A DNA stretch of 64,000 bases from Poecilobothrus nobilitatus (lineage: Eukaryota; Arthropoda; Insecta; Diptera; Dolichopodidae), in NCBI GenBank assembly GCA_947095535.1, contig OX352772.1, positions 43,915,445 to 43,979,444 of the forward strand, given 5' to 3'. Below are positions 46,461 to 59,753 of the stretch, one piece after another. Every line of letters starts with the position of its first letter. Positions within the stretch are counted from its first letter, which is position 1. The notes beneath the pieces were generated by a model that did not search any database, had not been told where the DNA came from, and saw only the letters and a program-made list of their open reading frames with translations. Made by a program: the position numbers and the translations under genes.

Positions 46461-49439
46461 CAATATATAAAATGTAATTATTCAATTTTTTGAGTTTAAT
46501 TTTTTTTTTTTTTACTATAATTAATTAAAATAAATATAAAAATTGAAAGTAAGTACAATAGAAAAATGTGGCAAAATTCTAATGTCCTTGTCAACTGTTA
46601 AATACTCGTACAAAACTTTTTAAAATAAACTATTTTAAGGATATAAATAAAAATAAGTAAGTTTGAAATTTTATTAAAAATAAAATTTAAGGACTGGCGA
46701 AATATTTTCTAGTATGTTTTGAACTTTCCCACATCATAATATTTAATCTGTAAATGACAGACATTTAAAACCCTTTTACTCAATGATTTACCAACCAACT
46801 TTCATTTTTTTCTTTTTAAATGATAAACATTCAGTACAGCCATCTTACAAGATTAATATTTTTCCAAAATTTTCTGATTTTCATTAATAATTTTCCATTT
46901 TTATAAAAAAACCCATGTAAAGTATATACATATGTATCTATAGTATGTATAATCTATACCTATAATATATATATTCAAAAACGACGCTCTTTTATTCCGT
47001 TGAATTTTAAATTTTGCGTTTTTGTTTTTGCTTTTTGTTTTTTTTTCTAAATTCATAAATAAAATTTTAAAATATGTATGGTAGGAAATAAAAATTTCAC
47101 AATATAACTGAATATAAACATTCAGATTTCAGTTTAGGTTTTAATACAGCGGTAGAGTGTAGGGTTATTAATAGTTGCTTTTTAATCTTGCAAGTTCGAT
47201 TCAGTCCTGTTTTTTTTTTGTTTTTTTTTTTTTATATTTTAAACGAAAGTTCTTACATATTATAATATCATCATAATATTTAATCTGTATTGATAGACAT
47301 TTAAAACCCTTTTACTCAATGATTTACCATCTTAGGCTTCTTATAATATATACATATATAATACGTATATATTGAGTTTCCAATACTCAATAAATCAAGG
47401 GCAACTTCTAAAAGATAATAATAATCGTGTTTTTACAAAAAATATCATTTGTAAAGAAATTTTAAATTCATAAAGGCATTAATTATTGAAAATTGTATTT
47501 TTACATTTTAAATAAAATCATAAAGAAACTATACTGTATAGACTCTATTGCAATTGCTAATTAAAACACCTCGAATTTCGAGGGGCGGGCGAATACTAGT
47601 ATTTCAATTAATACGTAAATAGACCTCTTATTGAACTGTTATTTTTTAGCATTTCTATTTTCAGAAATTATTTTTCTAATTTTTAATAGATTTTTAGGAA
47701 AAAAAAATATTTGATTTGAATGAAAAAAATGCAATATTATGCATATGCTTGTATAACAATGCATACATAATATTTATGTAGTATATAAATCATAATATTA
47801 ATTTTTTATGCAAATTTCAACAAATAATTTTGTGAATTGCATGAAAATTATTTTGTACATTTATTATAAATTTTCAAAAATCTACCCTTATTTTATTCTT
47901 AAAAAATATTCTAAAATACATACATACATACATACATATGTATATACTTGTTTTTTACTGATTTACAATTCAATTGAATTTTTAAAATAAAAAATACAAA
48001 TCATTTTTCATATTTTATTACATACCTCAATAGAAGCGACGAATTTTTATTAGAATAATCACAAATCCATATGTACTCATTCCAATAATATCAAACTTTT
48101 ATATAGAATACACATATTTTTTTAGCTTAAATTATTTTTACAAAATGTACTTTCATACACAATAATTGGTCTGTAACAAATCAAAAAATCTCATACAATT
48201 TTCAATGTATAATTTGTACATCACCGACATACATACATACATATGTAGCTAGACAATATCGTATAATTTATTTCTGTTCTATGTACAATATACATACATA
48301 TTATTGATTAGCTCTACAAGTATATCATTCATATTCAAACTAAACTATATGTATAGCAATAGCATAAGCAATAAGTATGTATTGTATAGAAACGTAAACA
48401 AAATAAAACTAAAAATACGTAGCTATGGATACCTAACACTACATAGCTTGATTAATACAATAATGTATAGATATTATCATTCATATATTTGAATATGATT
48501 CATATTCAAACTTATATGTATAGCAATAGCAAATTGTATAGAAACATAAATTTCGGTAAAAAAAGAAAAAAGGAGGAAAACAAAGGCTCATATATTTCGC
48601 CAAAAATAGCATGACGGGTACCTTAAGATTCGGTTTAATAATTTCAGCTTTAATCATTTAATCGAATTAAAGATATGTAAATTATATATAGTTATTAACA
48701 AAAATAAAAAAAATATTAGTATATACCTTACACATAAAGTGTATAACAAAAAACTTAAACTACGCATACGCATAAATGGAGGGACAGACGTACAAAATGT
48801 GATCGACTAATTTTTCAATTTTAATCTACCTATATATATAAATATATTAGACTTATTTCGATGTGTTACAAACGGAGCAGCAATTTTAATATACCCGGAA
48901 CTATTACATAAATCCAAAAATATTTTTGGAAATTATAGTTAATATAAATTCTAAGTCAAATTCTAAAAATTATCTAATCACAAAAAAAAATGTTACTTTA
49001 TAGCATCAAGTTAAAAAATTGATACTAAATTTTAGCAAAAATAAATTGGGGTTAAATAATATTTGTTTTGACTAATAAAATGATTTTAGGTAAGCATTTA
49101 ATAAATATCTATGTTTTTGTTGTTCAATAATCTCAATTATATTATTTTGCATTTTTACTTTTTTAGACCTCCTTACAACTCATTCTTTTGACTCTCTTTT
49201 ATCTATTTTAGGGCATATTTTAAATAATAAAAGATAATATCAAAACGAGTATCGATTGATTTAAATGAATTAATATTTCTATGAATACACATTATACGAA
49301 CAGTGGACATAAAAAATTAAAACAAATAAGAAAGTCGTTATTTAGTTTCATAAACCTAAAATCTAAGAGTTTTATTTTCACTGTTTAATATCGAAAGTAA
49401 TTAAAAAATTTCTCAATTTTTCGAACGTATTTTTTTTTA
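46461..49439. other. AT-rich sequence with local direct duplications
   Basis: A segment of about 65 bp ('cataatatttaatctgta', 'agacatttaaaaccctttt') occurs at 46735-46795 and 47272-47335, flanking the tRNA-like sequence. 'tatgtatagcaatagca' repeats at 48350 and 48515. CATA runs lie at 47915-47940 and 48225-48245. Confidence 0.5.
47147..47215 (+). other. tRNA-like sequence (pseudogene or SINE head)
   Basis: 'CAGCGGTAGAGTG' fits an A box. 'CTTTTTAATCTTG' resembles a Lys-type anticodon arm, and 'AAGTTCGATTCAG' fits a degenerate B box. Poly-T follows at once, a Pol III-type stop. Stems do not pair well enough for a working tRNA. Confidence 0.4.
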
Positions 49440-49602
49440 TTTTTAGTTTGTTTCCCTGCCACATAAATGTGACAATGAAATTACACAGCCTTTCTTTTTT
49501 TTTACGTAGCTGCAAATATCGTAAGGGGGAATTATCCTTACGAAATGTATGGGCTTCGATATACCCTCTTACTCACTAGACCACCGACATCCCTCGAAGA
49601 TA
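49440..49602 (-). mobile_element. SINE family 1 copy
   Basis: On minus: 'gatgtcggtggtctagtgag' (A-box head), 'gggtatatcgaagccc' (decayed B box), 'taattcccccttacgatat', 'aaaggctgtgtaatttca', 'cacatttatgtggcag'. Confidence 0.65.
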
Positions 49603-49834
49603 TTCAAAATTATGTGTACTTCCAATTTTTTGAAGTTTATTGTACAAATATTTCAAAAATTTTTATAAATTTCTAATATAAAACCTTTAGAGTTTTCTTA
49701 GAACATTGAATAATATATCTATATACAAAATAAAATCATTTCAGTATTTTAGATAATATACAAATAACCTGTAAACTTTACAAAATTGTTACAATGAAAC
49801 AGAAACCTAAAAAAAGGGATATATGTACATCTTT

Positions 49835-49995
49835 TTTTCTTTGTTTTTTAGTTTACTCCCGTAAGGGGGAATTATTCTTACGACGTATGTAGGATTCGAA
49901 CTCTACATACACTTCGAACCCTATGTATTTTAAAGCGTATTTTATACACTCCTACACACTAAACCACTGAGACACATCATAATGGGTAAATCTAT
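49835..49995 (-). mobile_element. SINE family 1 copy
   Basis: On minus: 'gtctcagtggtttagtgtgt' head, B box 'agttcgaatcctac', then 'taattcccccttacggga'. It lies 230 bp from the previous copy in the same orientation. Confidence 0.6.
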
Positions 49996-50030
49996 ATATT
50001 ATGTGTAATTTGTGAAAGTTCTAAAAAATT

Positions 50031-50306
50031 GGGGCCTCGGTGGCCTAATGGGTAAGAGTGTATGAAATATGTTTTAAACTCCGAGGAAGTGTGGGTTCGA
50101 ATCCCCCATAAGTCATTTACAGCCACACCTGAAAAGGAAAGGCTAATTATAATACTTTAATAATTTGGTTGCAGGCATGATTTTTTTATAGTTTCCGTAT
50201 ATGGTATGACCTATATTTAACTTATTCAAAAGTTTACTACTGTTCTTAATAAAAATTGAATTAACTGATAAATATTTAAAAAAAAAAATAAATAAATAAA
50301 TAAAAA
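50031..50306 (+). mobile_element. SINE family 1 copy with (AAAT)n tail
   Basis: GGGGCCTCGGTGGCCTAATG head, B box GGTTCGAATCCC, body 'agccacacctgaaaaggaaa', and a tail of AAAT repeats to about 50306. Confidence 0.65.
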
Positions 50307-50374
50307 TAACACCCCTTTTAAAATGAATAATATAAATTCCATTTATAATTTATTTTTGGACCAAGAACTAAAAG

Positions 50375-51205
50375 GTAACAAGCTAGAATGTAAACCAACG
50401 GTTTTTAAAATTGCACATTTTCAAAAAATAATACAAACTGTTTAAAACCGTGACTTGTACCCGAATTTGAAAAATTTCATATAACAAAAAATATTAAAAT
50501 AATACTTTTTTATAATTTTAAGGGGCTGTAAGTCCGGAATTCTATATAAATAAGAAAACCCGTTAACACACGTAAAAATATATTACTGAAGTTTTAATTT
50601 TTATGTTTTACCGACGAAAAATTTATGCAGGTGGATAAATTACAGGTGTCTAAAAAAAAGCAAATTTCCAATTTTTGAGTCCTAATAGCTCATAAATAAA
50701 GGGTGGTCCGAACAATGTTTCTAAGAAAACTTATACTAATTCTAAAAATTCTTTCTTACCTCAAAATTTCAAGTCCCTATCCAAAAGCATGCTGGAGTTA
50801 TCAAGATAGAGAAACCATGCAAAATTTGGTTTTTACATAACGTTAAATTTAAATACTAAATTTAAAAAAAAGTTGTATAATTTTGTTGTAAAAAGTTGTA
50901 AAAATTCCTGCCGAATGACGTTTTTGGATTGAAAAAATGTTAAGTAGAACATGAGATATATGCATTTAAAAATAAGTTTTTTTTAAAGATGGAGAGGCTG
51001 CATCTGCATAATGAATGGGGGTACATGAACAAGTTGTTCGACAACATTAATTTTTTTATGACACTTACCCATGGTTAAAATAGTTTTTTCTATCTTTAAC
51101 GGTGTAGAAGTTTTAGAAAAAGACAGACGAACAGACGAACGGACATAGTCAAATCAGTAGGCACATTTTTTTAAATTTTTTTGGGAAAAAGTGCTAAAAA
51201 TTAAA
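50375..51205 (+). repeat. Family A dispersed repeat, long copy
   Basis: It has nearly all landmarks: 'aaggtaacaagctagaatgt', 'ggggctgtaagtccgg', 'taatagctcataaat', 'acataacgttaaatttaa', 'gacagacgaacagacgaacg', and the terminal GCACATTTTT hairpin. It follows the SINE at 50031 directly. Confidence 0.7.
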
Positions 51206-52164
51206 GCAAATTAACACCCTTTCATTATTCTGATAAATAATTCACGAAATTTTGATTAATTATCGTAAAGGTAATTAATTATTGATAAACAAAAATAAAG
51301 AATGGAAAATATATATATTTTTTTTTTACTTACTTCGTATATATATACATATTATATATATATTATTTGAGTTAAATAATGAAATTTTTTTTTTTTTTTT
51401 TAAATCAATTATGAATTTATTATTCCCCATAAAAAACAATAACAGCAACACAAAAGGAAGTTTTTTTAAACTTTAATAAATTCATAACAATTTTTTATTT
51501 CATTTATTTATATACTAATGTATATGTACATCTATAATTATAATATATTTCAATTATGTCCAATTTAATAAAAAATATAAATATGTTTTTTTTTTGTTTA
51601 TATTTTTACCGCATAGATGATTTTAAAAAGTTTATTTTTCCTATCTATAAAAATTTATATATAGAGGTATCGAAATTGAAAAATAATAAATGAAAAATTT
51701 TTCTTCAATATTTTTTCGTTTCTGAAAGTGGAATAAACCTGACGTTTATTTGTAAAGATTTTCATTTATATTATCTATATTATGTAAATTAATGCATTGA
51801 TGCAGTTCGATGCAAAATTTTATTTTTCTTCACTTATTTCTTTTATACTTTTTCATTTTAGTATGAATCGAATCTATATTTTTTTGTTGACATTAAATCA
51901 TTTCTGTATTTTTGATATAAATCAGATATAAATACAATTATATTGTTTGTCTTTTCCGACATTAAAAATTTTAGTAACGAAGATCATTATAATATTTTGG
52001 AAATCCGGAAGAAACCATATTTTTGTAGGCATACTTTTAAAAATCTAATAAAAACACAATATATACAATAAATTTAGACGAAATGATGTTCTATTTTCAT
52101 AGCACACAGATATTCACCTAAAAATATGCAATTTTTTACGGAAAAATTTAAACATTTATACGGG
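51206..52164. other. AT-rich sequence, nothing recognised
   Basis: T-rich tracts and (AT)n runs only; the 64-aa frame at 51282 is low complexity. Confidence 0.5.
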
Positions 52165-52446
52165 ACCCCGGAGCTTCGGTAGCCTAGTGGGTAGGTGTGT
52201 GGCGTATTAACCGAAGGAGTGTGGGTTCGATCCCTGCACAGGTTGTAAGTTTTTTTCTTTACATACCCCCCTTACGACCTAATATAATGTAAATATATAG
52301 TATATAATATAAACAAAATAAATAATATTAGTATATAATTTAATAATAGTATAAAAATCTATAATGGACTTAGTAGCCGATGGTTCAATAATATTGCACT
52401 ACATTAATGTATGTAATATTAATATAAATAAATAAATAAATAAATA
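52165..52446 (+). mobile_element. SINE family 1 copy with (AAAT)n tail
   Basis: Head 'ggagcttcggtagcctagtg', B box GGTTCGATCCC at about 52223, 'taccccccttacgacc', and a tail AAATAAATAAATAAAT ending near 52446. Confidence 0.65.
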
Positions 52447-55400
52447 TACGGGACCCTAAATCGGCTTATTATCTTACATTATATAAGATCTTGAAATAAT
52501 AAAAAAAAAGTTAAATTTAAAAAAAAAAAAAAAACGGGCTTATTAACTTATGTACCGAGATAGATAATGTGTGTTCAAATCTTTTACACGTAGCATATAA
52601 TATCTTTAATTGGAAGGAAAATAAATTACTGAAAAAGTAATTTTTCTTAATAAAACCCTTCCCCTCCTTCTTCCCAAATAAATAATTTAATTATATATTA
52701 CTATAAAATTTTAGTAGCTGAATTGAAAATCCTATATAGCTGAAAGTCTTACTGATATTACTAAAATTACTTTGTTTAATATTAGATTAAAATAAATAAA
52801 CACCTACATAATATTATACAACCAAAATAAATAATATTACTGTACCTATATACAGGCTGATTCGTATGTGCATTAATATAAACCATCGTGTAGGGGATAG
52901 TGTTTAAACAAAAGTTTTCTATAGTGGTTAGAATATAACAAAGCCCAATAATTTTGGAGCTTTGAAGCCTTAAACGCCGTTTGGTACAATTTTGATTAAA
53001 ATTACCATAACGTCTGTTACAAGGAAAATTAAAGCATTCTGAAAAATATTCTTAAAAGTATGAGAAACGAATTTTTCTAATTCTTTTCTAATCATTTAAA
53101 TCTCGACATTTTTTGTTTTTTACTTTAAAAAGTTTTAATAAAAGAAATAGATTTTGATTTTTAATAGAAGAAAATGTCATTTTGCTAGTAACTTAATATT
53201 GAAATTGTTTTAGATGTTTAAAGCTTCAAATAGCTTCTTCCCCAAGTTTTAATTTGATATACCATACGTTAAATTAGCTTTTACCGTTCAGGATATAAAA
53301 ATATTTTGAGATTTGTAATTTTAATATTTAACGTTTACCTAAAAAACTAAATATTTTTTTTTTTTTTTCAGGTCTATTTTTAATATAGAATAATTCAAAT
53401 TCAATAACTAAAACAAAGTCATAAAAAAGAAAAATTATATTTCATATTATATAATTTATATTTTCATATAAAAATCAAATTGTTAATGGGAATATAAAAT
53501 ATAATATGCTATGTAAACTAAAGGTTTTTTATATTTTGATACATATCTACTTTTGATTTTTACAAATTTCTTCTCTGTTTTTCTATATTTTGTCAGATAA
53601 CATTTTCGTGAATGGTATTTTCTAACTCTAGACACCAAAAATTTAAAATCTTTTTTTTCATTTGTAAATTGATTTTGTACATATTTATTATATACTACTT
53701 ATTATAATATATAACATTAAATTGCTGTATGTTTTATAACAATAGTTTTTTTTTTTTCATACATTATAAAAGTACATTTATTTAAAACGGATAAAAGGAC
53801 ATTGAAATAAATTCACACGGATAATAACATAATATTGAGATATAATAACTTTTTTTTTTTTTTTTTTACATCAAAACGATTACTGCTAAAAATTCAATAA
53901 AAAATATTTTATAAAATATATTCCAAAAAATAAATAAATCAATATATAGAAATTATGAAAACAAAAAATAATATAATGACAACAATATTGTGGTATTTTT
54001 AAAGATCAATATTTGAGAAAAAAACAAAAATTATTTATTATAAACTTATTATTTATAATATTTATATTTTCAATAAATTAAAAACTTACATGGAAAATAG
54101 GAAATTGGTCTGAAAATTAAAATATTTTATGCATGCAACTAAATCAAAAAATACTTTCACATGAGCATATACTTGAGCATATAAAAATACTTTCACATGA
54201 GCATGAGCATATAAAAATACTTTCACATTTTAATGTAGCGAAGAAAGCTGTATAAATGTTTGAGTTTTCCTTCTCTTTGTTAAGCAGCTTCGTTTTCCTT
54301 CTAGAGGTCTATCTAATATCTATTGAGCATATATTGGAGCTAAGATGGATTAAAACTCCTACATATAGGCTCGTGTCATCCCATCTTTATTCAGTTACCT
54401 AGTTATAATCCAAAATTGCACCTTATATCTAATTAGCCGATTCTATTATTCATGTAATTTTTACTGCTCTTAACAAACATCGAAAAATTGAAGCATTATA
54501 TTATTGTCTTATAGGCAATTATGACAATTAATCTATTTAACTGAAATCTATTATGCCTCTTTTTAAACAATTACAAAACAACACTAAAGCTTAAGCTTAA
54601 AACTGAAACTTACGGAAACTAATTTATTGTGTCAACCGCCAAATTGTGAAGCATACTTTTCTATTCAATATGTCTGATAGATTATGGTCTGTTATAAAGT
54701 TTTCAATTATAAAAAAAAAAAAAAACTGTACAGATTCACTTCCAATTCTAATACCACTCAACTTTTCTTTATTTTCCTATTTTCGTCCAATTCCTCTTCC
54801 CAGTATCTAATTTTTTAATAACCTTATATAAAAAAATCATTTCCTAGGGCTTGGGAAGTTTCTGAAGAAAAAAGCGCTTCAGAGTAAGTTCTTATCCTTT
54901 ACGGAAAACTTAACTTTAGTTCTAAATTTTAAATTTAAAAAAAAAAAAGAATAATTTACGCATAAAATACTAATTCTCTGACTATTAACGATTCAAATGA
55001 AACTAAAAGAAATTAAATGTTTGTTAACATAAATATCATAAACATACAATGGTAATTAGATAAATATCATAAAACCTTAATTAAACACTACTACCAAAAC
55101 TGCTAATTAAAAGTTCCACTTTAATTAATAAATGATTAGACATCATAATTTGTAATTAATTGAAAGAAACATAATTTGTAAATAGTTCAACTTTTATTGG
55201 CTTTAAATAAATACATACATAACTATGAAAAACTTAGACAAATATCTTAAATGTTTTAATATTAAAGAAAAGGATATGTTAACGGGTTACCACACACGGT
55301 TTAATTTATCACTTTAATTAAATTCGTTTTTTTTACCTAAATTAAACCCTTCATCTTATAAACTTTCTGATGTCCCCATCTTATAAACAGATATTTGACT

Positions 55401-55964
55401 CAATAGCTGATCAAATTGACCCATTAGTTTAAATTTTTCGCGACTTTTTTGCAATAATTAACCATGGATAAGAGAGCGAACTAAAAATAAACAAAATATC
55501 CTTACAAAAATTTTTTTAATAAATGCAGATCTTTGAAATAGAAGGATATACTTTACCGTCATCATTTTTTAGTTACAACATACATATAAAATAATAATTT
55601 AACAGCAAATGTGATTAATAACATCTCAGCGAAATACCACCAAACTAAATAACATCCAAAGTTGTTTCATTTTTTTTTTTTTTTCATTTTTCTAAATTTC
55701 AAAATTTTTATGTTACAATATTATCGTTCTTATAACAAAGAAATACTTTTAAATATCTATGATCTATATTGTACAATCATCATAGTTTTACATATAATTC
55801 TATTTTTAATTCTGATTTATTTAAGCAGCTTGAAATGATCAGAAATATTATTAAATAATTTTATTACTGTATACATTATTGTTAATATACCGAATCTTTA
55901 CGACTTTAAATGACTCATACAAATTAGTCTTCAAAATAATAAACGAAATTAATCCTCAAAATTT
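52447..55964. other. AT-rich sequence with a 24-bp triple repeat
   Basis: 'ataaaaatactttcacatga' recurs three times at 54140-54235. A 'tatatacaggctgattcgta' at 52849 resembles the CAGGGTG transposon ends. Apart from the micro-exon candidate, nothing gene-like. Confidence 0.45.
54848..54883 (+). other. Possible 36-nt micro-exon
   Basis: The acceptor ATCATTTCCTAG and a strong donor AGA/GTAAGT bracket 36 GC-richer bases. Two frames are open (AWEVSEEKSAS or LGKFLKKKALQ). No neighbouring exon was found. Confidence 0.2.
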
Positions 55965-56260
55965 ATATGAAATTTATATGGACAGAAAAATTTTTGTAAT
56001 AAATGAAGATCATAAAATCAGGGTTTCAATAACATTGTTAGAGGAGATTTGATATATGTATAATAAAAAAATTATTAGGATGGTTGATGGTCACAAAATC
56101 AGGCTTATATGTTTTTTCCAATATATATGTACTTTCGAGATTATAAAATAGGAAGAATTTTAATAATAGTTGGGTTACATAATGAGGATTATATATACAA
56201 TTTGAAAAAAAAAAACGTATAACCCTGATTTTGTAACTAATTATAAAAACTCTGCTAATC
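55965..56260. repeat. Dispersed copies of the 86-89-bp unit, mixed orientation
   Basis: 'cataaaatcagggtttcaat' and 'gtcacaaaatcaggcttata' are reversed copies of the 'aaccctgattttgtaa' block. 'cgtataaccctgattttgta' at the right end is in plus orientation. The 75-aa frame here is incidental. Confidence 0.5.
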
Positions 56261-56334
56261 TGCATCGCATTCGTAATATTTTATTTTATATAAATATTAC
56301 TATAATTTTTTGTTTTCTTTTTGGATTTAAAATT

Positions 56335-56592
56335 ATATTTGGTTCAAACCCCGGTCAGGTCAAAAAAAAAATACATAAAATATAATAAAGTAATATAAAC
56401 AAAATATTAAATATAATTATAATTTAATACTTGTACCGAGATGGCCAACATGCTAAAGGCAAAATGCCTTATATTTAAAAACAAAAAATTTTTTATGATT
56501 ATTTTGAACGATATTTTATTGAATTTTGAACTTATTTGACCTGAATTTTTTGATGTTATTGCATTGTTGAATAAATAAAAAAATAAATAAAT
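56335..56592 (+). mobile_element. SINE family 2 copy with (AAAT)n-like tail
   Basis: GGTTCAAACCCCGGTCAGGTC, AT-rich middle, 'taccgagatggccaacatgc' and 'taaaggcaaaatg' match 13925-14165 reversed. It ends in an AAATAAAT tail. Confidence 0.6.
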
Positions 56593-57888
56593 GCATTTCA
56601 GACCTTATTTCACATTTTTTACTTTTGGGTGTTATTTTATTTTACGCTATTTCGCTGAGCCAATATTAACAATACAGAAATAATATATTTAAAAATTTAT
56701 TACTATATAATTTCATTAAAAACAATAAAAATAAAATGACCCGTTTTGCAATCCAACTCCATGAAAATAGCTCGTTTATTACAGCATCTTATCAAGCTAC
56801 TTATCAAACCAGTTAAAGCTCCTCAATATCATATTTAACTAACAAAATCAAAAAATAAAAAATATCCTTACTTAACAGTATTAAGAGGACAGATTGTGAA
56901 ATGAAGCATTTAAATTTTTCAAAATACATATTATTACTACTTAGGAAAATCAAGGAATAAAAATCCTTTTAATCCTTTTAATTTCTTTAAAATTTTTTTG
57001 GGTTTTTTTTTTTCCACTTTCAATATACATATAAAATATATATTGAACTTTAAGAATACCAATACCCGTCTCTCTTAATGAAATTGTGTATATGATTTAT
57101 TTTGTACATGAGTATCGGAGAATTGAATTTTACAACCTAAATTTTATCAGAAAAACTTTTCCACTTCTTCATTTTTGTTTTCCATTGTCACTGTTTTTAT
57201 AGCGAAAAAATTGAAACATTGTATATGCAAAAAAACAAATAATTAAGGTGAGTAAAAAAGTAGTGTAAAAAATGTATCTCTTTTACATTTCTCCAATTAT
57301 TTTTTTTTTTTGTTAATAAATGAAAATTGGTACACAATTTATACATAATTTTAAAATGAAAATATACATACTATATTCGAATAATTTTAGAAAAAATTTA
57401 AATAATTTATACATAATATCATTTTTTATGGTTCTAGTTAATACGAAGTACAATAAAAAATGAAATGGTATTTCTCATATAGAAATGAAATGATGTAAAA
57501 GATCATAATATGAAACTGAACAATAAATGATTATACGTTATTTAATAAACAATTTTACTTTGATATTCTTATTACTATAACTAAATTACATTTAACAATT
57601 TTCAAATCAAGAAATTGTACTTTAAAAACTATAGTTTTTCATATACACTATTTCATTACTAAAGAGACAACATACTATAAAATTATAATTTAAAGAAGAA
57701 TTGCATATCAAAAGACTTAACAATAAAATTAAATACTATATATACATAATATATACATAAAATATATAAATAATATAATTTTTAAGTTATATAATATTAA
57801 ACATAAAATGCATATTTTATTTAAAATAAAAATGTAAAATTATAATTTTATTTGAAAATAATTTATAAATGATATTATATATTACATA

Positions 57889-58880
57889 TATAGCATTTTC
57901 TGGTCAAATACAAGTATTTACTTAATATTCTCAGGTATTTACTATATATATTTAGGTTTTTGCTAAATTAATTCAGGTATTTACTAAATAAATTCAGATT
58001 TTTTTTTTTTTTTTTGGGATTCAGAGTTTTACTAAATGAATTCAGATTTTTACTAAATAATTTCAGATTTTTTTTTTTTAGAATTCCGATTTTTACTAAA
58101 AATATTCAGATAATTTTTTTGATTCAAAAATTATAAAAATTAAAACTTTTCTATTGATAAACATGTAAAAATGCTTAAAAATATTTATCGTCGACTTGCG
58201 TCTAACTTTGACTAGGTCTAACTTTGACTTGTCTAACATTGACATTGATCGAAAAAATTAAATTGTTTTCTCATAAATAATTAAAACCACAAATTTTCAC
58301 TGGTGTTATTCAAACTTTTACCACCTGTTTTCTCATAGTTGATTAAAACTATTAACGTTGACTGGAGCTTATTACTTAGTTATTCTAACTTTGACCAACG
58401 CTTTTTTCTTAATATTTTTATACTGGTCAAAATTAACTTTCACCACCTGGTTTTTATCATAAAAATGGCCTTAAAACACATATTTTCACTTTTATTTTTT
58501 TTATTTTAGAATATAAGAACTCATGGAGCACTTTAATTTTTATTACACTTTTAATGTTAAAAAGTGGTCAATGACAAGTCGACGGGAAATATTTTTGAGA
58601 ATTTTTGCATGTTTATCAATAAAAAATTTTTAATTTTTACAATTTTTGATTAAAAAAAATTATCTGAAATTATTTAGTAAAAATCGGAATTAAAAAAAAA
58701 AAAATCTGAAATAATTTAGTAAAAATCTGAATTCATTTAATAGATCTCTGAATTCTAAAAAAAAAAAATCTGATTTTATTTAGTAAATACCTGAATATAT
58801 TTAGCAAAAACCTGAATATATTTAGCAAAAACCTGAATATATTTAGTAAATACCTGAATTTGACCAGAAAATGGCTATAT
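57889..58880. mobile_element. Foldback element with arms of about 310 bp, 992 bp overall
   Basis: The left arm starts TATAGCATTTTCTGGTCAAA; the right arm reversed starts TATAGCCATTTTCTGGTC. The arms extend to about 58200 and from about 58565, ending in 'cgtcgacttg' and its complement. Each arm is built from short tandem units of the form 'tatttactaaataaattcag'. The spacer of about 360 bp repeats 'taactttgac' motifs. No ORF is present. Confidence 0.8.
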
Positions 58881-59577
58881 ATTAAAAAAACAAAAATGTA
58901 TACTTTAATAGACTAATCATATATATGTGCATGTATATATATATATATAGTATATATATATATGTATACAAAATAATAATTGAAGACTAATTATAAATAT
59001 ATATATATTAAAATTAGTATACATTTAACAATATTATTATTTAGTTAACAATAAAAAAAAAACAAAAAACAAACAAAAATGATATTAAGTATATTCAAAA
59101 AAAAAAAAAAAATAAGTATTATAAAAATTTGCTAAATTTAAATTATAAGTTACAAATATTAAAAAATAAAATAAATTTTTTTTTTTATTTTATTTTTGTA
59201 AATACATATTATAATAATTTATAAAATAAAAAAATCAAAAATAATAAAATAAAAGTATATAAATACATATAAAATTAAATGAAAAATTAAATATTTAATT
59301 ATATAAAAAAGAAAAAATTAAAATAAAAAAACAAAAAAATTGCTATTACAAATTTAGACAAACACTTAATTATAATATGAAACTTGTTATATAAATGAAA
59401 AAAATAAAATAAAAAAAAAAAACATAAATTAAGAAAAATAAGCATTTAAAATTAGGCGGAAAAATTATATAAAAGGCAATAAAAAATTAATAAAAATGCA
59501 TTACAAAAAAAAAAAAAACCAAATAAGATTTCTTTTTCAAAATTATTTTTTTATTTTTTTTTTTTTTCTAGGATTCT
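58881..59577. other. Extremely A-rich sequence, (AT)n microsatellite
   Basis: (TA)n near 58920-58970, then A-rich low-complexity sequence. Confidence 0.6.
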
Positions 59578-59753
59578 AGGAGAATAGATAGGAATCTTCG
59601 AAAAATACCAATGAGATCAATACGGTAATTCTTTTTGATAAGTGTTGTACTTGAATCAACAAAATGTCATCACCTTCTCTTTTAAATCCAAACATTAGGT
59701 CGGAAGCTCTACGAATTCTCGTATCATCTGAAAAACTTGTTTTATCAAAATTT
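59578..59753 (-). other. Exon-like open frame on minus
   Basis: After an acceptor-like TTTTTCAG the minus strand is open for about 58 codons: DDTRIRRASDLMFGFKREGD, then DILLIQVQHLSKRITV, to a TAG. The composition looks more protein-like than most chance frames here. It lies at the edge of an inverted repeat (59700-60400), so it may be an exon cut by a transposon or part of one. Family not recognised. Confidence 0.22.

Noticed and set aside
47147..47215. Functional tRNA-Lys gene
   Set aside because: The acceptor and T stems do not pair and the anticodon loop has an extra T; pseudogene or SINE head fits better.
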